NCBI GenBank assembly: GCA_902806575.1
Contig: CADCXD010000009.1
Location: 2,294,001-2,358,000 of the forward strand
Direction: 5' to 3'
Length of the DNA stretch: 64,000 nt
From: Jackrogersella multiformis
Lineage: Eukaryota; Ascomycota; Sordariomycetes; Xylariales; Hypoxylaceae
Shown here: one piece after another, positions 59,301 to 64,000 of the stretch
Numbering within the stretch: the first letter of the stretch is position 1
Layout of the letters: each line of letters starts with the position of its first letter
Position numbers and translations under genes: made by a program
Notes under the pieces: model-generated
What the model was told of the DNA's origin: nothing
The model's database searches: none
Seen by the model: the letters and a program-made list of their open reading frames with translations, nothing else

Positions 59301-62300
59301 GAGACGATAGAAGATGGATGATATTGGACGGGAATTTCAGGCGTCCATTTTAGTCGGGAGGTATGCTTGAGGGAGCGATTCAATGAGATGGCAGTTATTA
59401 TCTTGAGGTCGGCAGTGGGGCACGACGCTCGAGACTAGGAACACGGTCGTCTTTTCATTCGTCCCAGCGTAGTGGTTCCTTACGCCGTAGTCCTGCAAGT
59501 TCCCTTTGGTGTCGCTGAACCTTTGCAATGGAAAACAGGGATAAGGCCCAAACCCACGGACGGTGAACAGATCAAGTGGCGTCGTCAAGGGTGTACCACG
59601 CCGCTCTCATCGCGCCCTTGAATTGGGGTACCTGTTTGCGGTTAGCTCTTACCTTGACTGGCTACCTCGAATCGCTAGGTAGATCATAGATGTATAAGTG
59701 GGTAGATAGGTATCTAAGATGTATTCTGTTTCTTTTCATTATGATATGTTCGGCAGCCGGTGCAGGCAAGCGAAATGCTCGAGTCTGCGCATTTCCGGGT
59801 GGTGCGCGGTTCCGGCTACGCGTGAGAATCGAAATAGCGGGACTTGGATCGGACGAGAAATCTTGAACTACCCAAGGTATTAGATATGGATGGCAACGAT
59901 GGTTAGGAGAGCGAGAATATGTACATAGTACGCATGTGCGTGCGTGGATTGGATTTGCGGAAGCGCTATTCATTAGCCTTACTTTCTGTTGATCGGCAAC
60001 GAAGTGCTGAGCGCTAAGAGCTGACAAAGATGACAGGTGTTTAGGACTCGAGTTGAATCTCGAGGCCGAGGCGGTGATGCGATGCACGTCTTCGAAGTCC
60101 AATGACCTTCGTCTTGCCGTGCGTGTGGGACCTAGGGATCCTTGGGATCCGCAAGACTTGCTGCATGCCATTTTGAATATCGCGATAGCCGAATTGCACG
60201 ACTAATTGCTTGTCAAGCCTAGTTGCAGCTAGTCTAGGGGGATCATATTGATTTGTATTGTGACCTGTCACATTTCTTTTTGACCGCGACCAGAAGATGC
60301 ACAATACCGGGTTAAAGGCGCATCCGGTATGATGAAACCTGCAAGGACCCCCCGCTAGCATAAACTCCGTTATGATGAATAACGGGTCGGCCATGCAGAA
60401 TGGCGAGACTACCATTGATGGTATCGTGTCGAAGGTGAAATACGGGGGATACCTTTTTGCGGCTCTCGAACGAGTTGCTGTAAGTTAAATTTTCAACAAC
60501 TTCAGAATCGACCAAAGCAATACCTCGGCTGTCGGCGTTGTTACTTGATTCAAGCATTTTCGCCCTGAGCAGGCTTGGCGGCGTCGTGAAGCGGTGATGC
60601 GACCTCGACGGAGGACTATAAGCCTTCGAAGCTCCGATCCGCGAAATCAGCTTCAGCCCGAGCCGACGATCTTAAAAAACCTGACTAGCGGTCTTCTTTA
60701 GTTAAAGACGTCCTCTCTCGACTACTTTATTAGTTGATACTCAATCTAGATAGGCCTATGCATCATTCCTTTTTTTTTTTCTTGCCCAACGTTTCCCCTA
60801 AGCGGTCTAAGGAGTTTGAATATGGGTGGATCGCCGGCTAAGCGGACGATCTGAAGAGTCAGAAAAATCGCAAGTCGGTGGGCTGGCAAGAGAAGGGGGC
60901 CAATAAGTGAGCGACCGCAGAGATTGATACGCCGGGCTCAAGGATACTACCTCTTCAGAAACCATTCGCGGGAGTCGCTCGGTTGAATGGGCTAGTATCC
61001 ACCGGGAAAGGCTTCATGTATGCCAGCTCATGTGGTTACTTTGTGGGGCTCACGAGTTCAGTGTGCATGTCGTGAGGAGGCCTTGAGGGTGACAGACGCA
61101 GAGACGACGCCGCCAGAAGGAGCAGGGTCCGCGACATATGATATACCCCCTTGTCGGACAGGACAGGACAGGTTGTATATAAAGTCAGGAGGTCAGCAGA
61201 AAGATGGTTCGATCAAGACTAGGCGGTGGCTTAGCTAGGGGATATGGATGGCGAGCAGATAAGTTGTTCAGAGGCTTCTTGAACTAGGCAGTGTACCTAA
61301 CGGTAGAGGGATAAAGCCTAGGATGGGCCATCATTAATCGACTTTCTCCTTTAGGCAACGAGGGAGAGAGGGATTCTTACCTAACGCCTATAGTTACTCA
61401 CAACGTAATGGGTTTTGGAGCTTGTCAATCGGGTTATTTCGCGTCAGATATCAACTGAGTCCTCTCTGTACTGTATTGTATTATTCTTTCTGCCGAACAC
61501 GTATGAGATCTGCCTTCCTTGTAGACAGCACAACCGAATCTCCACAAAAGGAATGCGGTCCCGAGACACACAAGGCGGCCCAATTGCTTTATAACAGTTC
61601 TAAAAACAATAACAAATCATTAAAAACGAGATAAAAGTTAACGCAATCATTTACCTGTAACCTGCGGGAGGTGAACTTGGTTGGTTGCAACAGATTCGGC
61701 TGTGGGACGGCGCCATAAGCCACGACAAGCTCCTCTAGACTTGGTGAGGGACTCCGGCAATGGTAGCAACGATATCGAAAAACCGACAATGCCAAAGTTG
61801 CGTAGGTAGATTTTGCAGCCGTAGTACAGAACACCGACAGGGTAGTCGACGAATAGGCGTCTATTATTTACTGTGTTACGCTAGTTTTGCATTCGAAAAA
61901 AGAGACAGGGACTGAAGATAATAAAAAACGTGCATCGTGACGCGCATGGGATAGAATCAGGGTTTCAACCGGATGGAGGTTTTCGGTTCTAAGAATATCT
62001 GGCCGTTCTCTGAGCCCAACGAGGTTAAAACCTGCTCTCGTGAAAACGAGTGATGAAACATTAGACACCTAGGAATATAGGCATCCGGAATAATAAGTAA
62101 TTGGAAGTAATATGTAATATGTAATATGTATACTCACGTTGACCTAAGTACGGGGTGGAATATGTGAAGAGAAGTGAAGCTGTAAGTTAAGGCAGAGTGA
62201 AGGAAAGTCAACTAAAGTTGGTGTTAGTCAGTGTTAAGTTAGTGTCAGTTGGTGGAGAGCCCTAGACGTTGTTAAAGACTTAGGTAGGACTAGGTAGAGC

Positions 62301-62358
62301 ACGGGAGGCGCCTTCTCGCTTCTCGGGGAAAGACTCAGCATATGTCATAGGTCGCACA

Positions 62359-62400
62359 GGGTCGAGGGTCGAGGGTCGAGGGTCGAGGGTCGTAGGGTCG
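62359..62400. repeat. (GGGTCGA)n heptamer repeat
   Basis: Four perfect GGGTCGA units are followed by two altered units (GGGTCGTA, GGGTCG). Confidence 0.85.
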
Positions 62401-62893
62401 TAAGGTTCTTTACAGGGGCGCTAGAAGAGTTAAATGTTCCCCTCTGAGATCATTAAGTTAGGTACTTTAATTACATATAAGTGATTCCCCATTCGATATC
62501 TGAATTCCTCTCTTATCCCCTTTTCACTCTTTCCCATCATAAGGGTTTGATACTGGGTACCTAGGTAGATATGATCTGTTCCTTATACCATGCAACTTTA
62601 ATGTCAATTTACCTACATGCGGGAAGATCCGAGCGCTTGGATCAAGCAAACTTGGCAAACCTGGATACTGGGATGATTTTCATCCATCTGAGAGGTTAAG
62701 GGTTTACATACCTACCTCTAGGTACCTACCTAAGGTAGGTATCGATGTGTACTGGAATGTACGGATGTACGAATGTGCGTATGTATGTGCAATATATGCA
62801 TACCTAATGTACCTACATGCATATATACGTGCATATTCCCATGCGTGAGGTACCACATATATGCATATCATACATACTATACCTAGCTATACA

Positions 62894-62911
62894 TACCTAC
62901 CTAGGTAGGTA
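62894..62911. repeat. 18-bp perfect palindrome of the TACCTAGGTA family
   Basis: Identical to the 18-mer at 4164-4181. It sits in a stretch (62710-62935) dense with TACCTA/TAGGTA half-sites. Confidence 0.9.
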
Positions 62912-63377
62912 GCTTAGGTAGTTATACATATAGGGGTCTAGCTATCATCTACTAGGGCTGGAGGTAGTGTAGGGAATAAGTTTGAAACAACCTTGAACCT
63001 TCTTACCTAATTATTCTCCCTATCTTATCCTCACTTGATCATTCACCCATTCACTCATTCACCTTGTTGTTGCATTCTTAACTCACTTTCCCTATTACTT
63101 TGTTTGTTTCTTTTATCTCCTTCTGCTCTCCCCATCTCCTTCCCCACTTCCGGTCTCATAAAAACGAAAGATATATATCCCCCCCCCCCAAAGAACGGGC
63201 CCGAGTACCTAGGTATCCGCCAACCCGGTCGATGACAGCCGTAGTTTGGCAGTACAGGTTATCCCTGTTTTTTGCTTTTTTTCAACTCGCCCTGTCTGAC
63301 CTGAATTGTCCAGACTTTCTCTGGACTCTGGCCCACACACACCCCTTCACGCATACATACTTACTTACCTACCTGCC

Positions 63378-63401
63378 TACATACATACATACATACATAC
63401 A
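63378..63401. repeat. (ATAC)n tetranucleotide repeat
   Basis: About six ATAC units following TTACTTACCTACCTGCC-type sequence. Confidence 0.8.
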
Positions 63402-64000
63402 CCCGCATACGACATACACTTACTGACAGTCACGATCTGCTTCTTTACACCAGCTCAGCCCAATACTATTGTCTTCTGACGCCATACCCGCACCGACGAA
63501 ACAGATGCCATTCAGGTGCCAAGAATGTCCACGGTCTACTTGTGTCCCACGTTTCTTGTCCTCGATATCAACCCCACTTAATGAGTTGTGTCTTGTCAGA
63601 AAAAAAAAAGTTGAGATCACCGTGCCTCTCTCCCCTATCGAAGCTATGGCTGGACGCATCGGGCTCAGTCACCGCAATGGTGCTTTTTGCCGGGATATTG
63701 TTCAGAACTAGACTTGCAAATATTATTACGTCGCCTTAGAATCCGTGCCCCTAGCGAATAGAGTGAAGGCCCCCCCTCTGCCGCGAGCCTTCCGCAACAT
63801 GATTCCGTGCTGCTTCGGATACGTACAGGTTCTAACTATCAGACACCCCGTCACTTTTTTCCACGCAGGGACTAAAGTACGCCAGCCGCAGTCAACGCGG
63901 AAATCGTGGTCATTTGAGCTGGCCTTGGTTTCTTTTGTCTGCCCCTGCGATACATCTACTCGGCCCTTGTTTCGGGGGTTGACCTACCCAAGAAAAGTAT

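Larger units (their letters stand above)
54068..64000. other. Long gene-poor tract, no supported gene
   Basis: Nearly 10 kb without a recognisable gene. It holds several simple repeats (ATGG, CACGT, GGGTCGA and ATAC tracts, listed separately) and TACCTAGGTA-family palindromes (57868-57877, 62894-62911). A 44-codon minus-strand frame at 57414-57548 and a set of minus-strand frames at 59337-60557 look slightly protein-like but cannot be joined into a convincing gene. The last kilobase, with a splice-acceptor-like pyrimidine-rich run, may be the leader of a gene beyond the window. Confidence 0.5.

Noticed and set aside
59337..60557. Chain of minus-strand frames, including one starting MLESSNNADSRGIALVDSEV and others with protein-like composition
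   Set aside because: The frames overlap in different phases, the possible donors and acceptors do not join them without stops, and none resembles a known domain. Could be a decayed gene, but not supportable.

Overview
The window is nuclear DNA from a filamentous ascomycete (Pezizomycotina, most likely Sordariomycetes). The evidence is short spliceosomal introns (mostly 50-180 nt) with GTRNGT donors and CTRAC-like branch points, fungal proteins such as a Tea1/Kel1-type polarity factor and Mediator Med12, and long AT-rich intergenic tracts filled with a short self-complementary motif (TACCTAGGTA). I cannot place it in a genus. No rRNA, CRISPR array, bacterial-type operon or credible complete tRNA was seen.

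Layout, left to right. 1-2856 (+): C-terminal coiled-coil half of a Tea1-like cell-end marker, cut by the window edge. 7287-7637 (+): two-exon gene for a 55-residue secreted peptide. 8588-9682 (-): GH17 beta-1,3-glucan enzyme. 10638-11824 (-): PQ-loop vacuolar amino-acid transporter. It is divergent from 12989-14057 (+), a secreted S1/P1-type nuclease. 18585-20142 (+): secreted 'ribosomal protein s17-like' protein with Asn/Gly/Gln-rich spacers. 24739-29386 (-): Med12. 33683-34309 (+): Asterix/PAT-complex subunit. 35336-37875 (-): F-BAR/RhoGAP protein. 40608-44160 (-): very large, probably myristoylated, low-complexity protein of unknown function. 48894-49322 (-): small cupin, found only by joining two exons. 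51432-54067 (+): phosphoinositide-specific phospholipase C. 54068-64000: almost 10 kb with no gene I can support.

The genes do not form an operon-like or biosynthetic cluster. Several products act at the hyphal surface or tip (Tea1-like, F-BAR RhoGAP, PI-PLC, GH17, the myristoylated protein, three secreted proteins), but these functions are common in fungi and co-location here may be chance. All exon joins are hand-made from splice signals and reading-frame continuity and were not checked against transcripts.

The most noteworthy non-genic items are a roughly 211-bp element with about 45-bp terminal inverted repeats bounded by TA (39845-40055, a likely mariner-type MITE), a perfect 19-bp inverted repeat at 17851-17913, and the dispersed TACCTAGGTA/TAGGTACCTA palindromes found in nearly every intergenic region. 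I found no clear undescribed multi-gene system. The best candidates for new biology are the 55-aa peptide, the 1164-aa myristoylated protein and the palindrome family.
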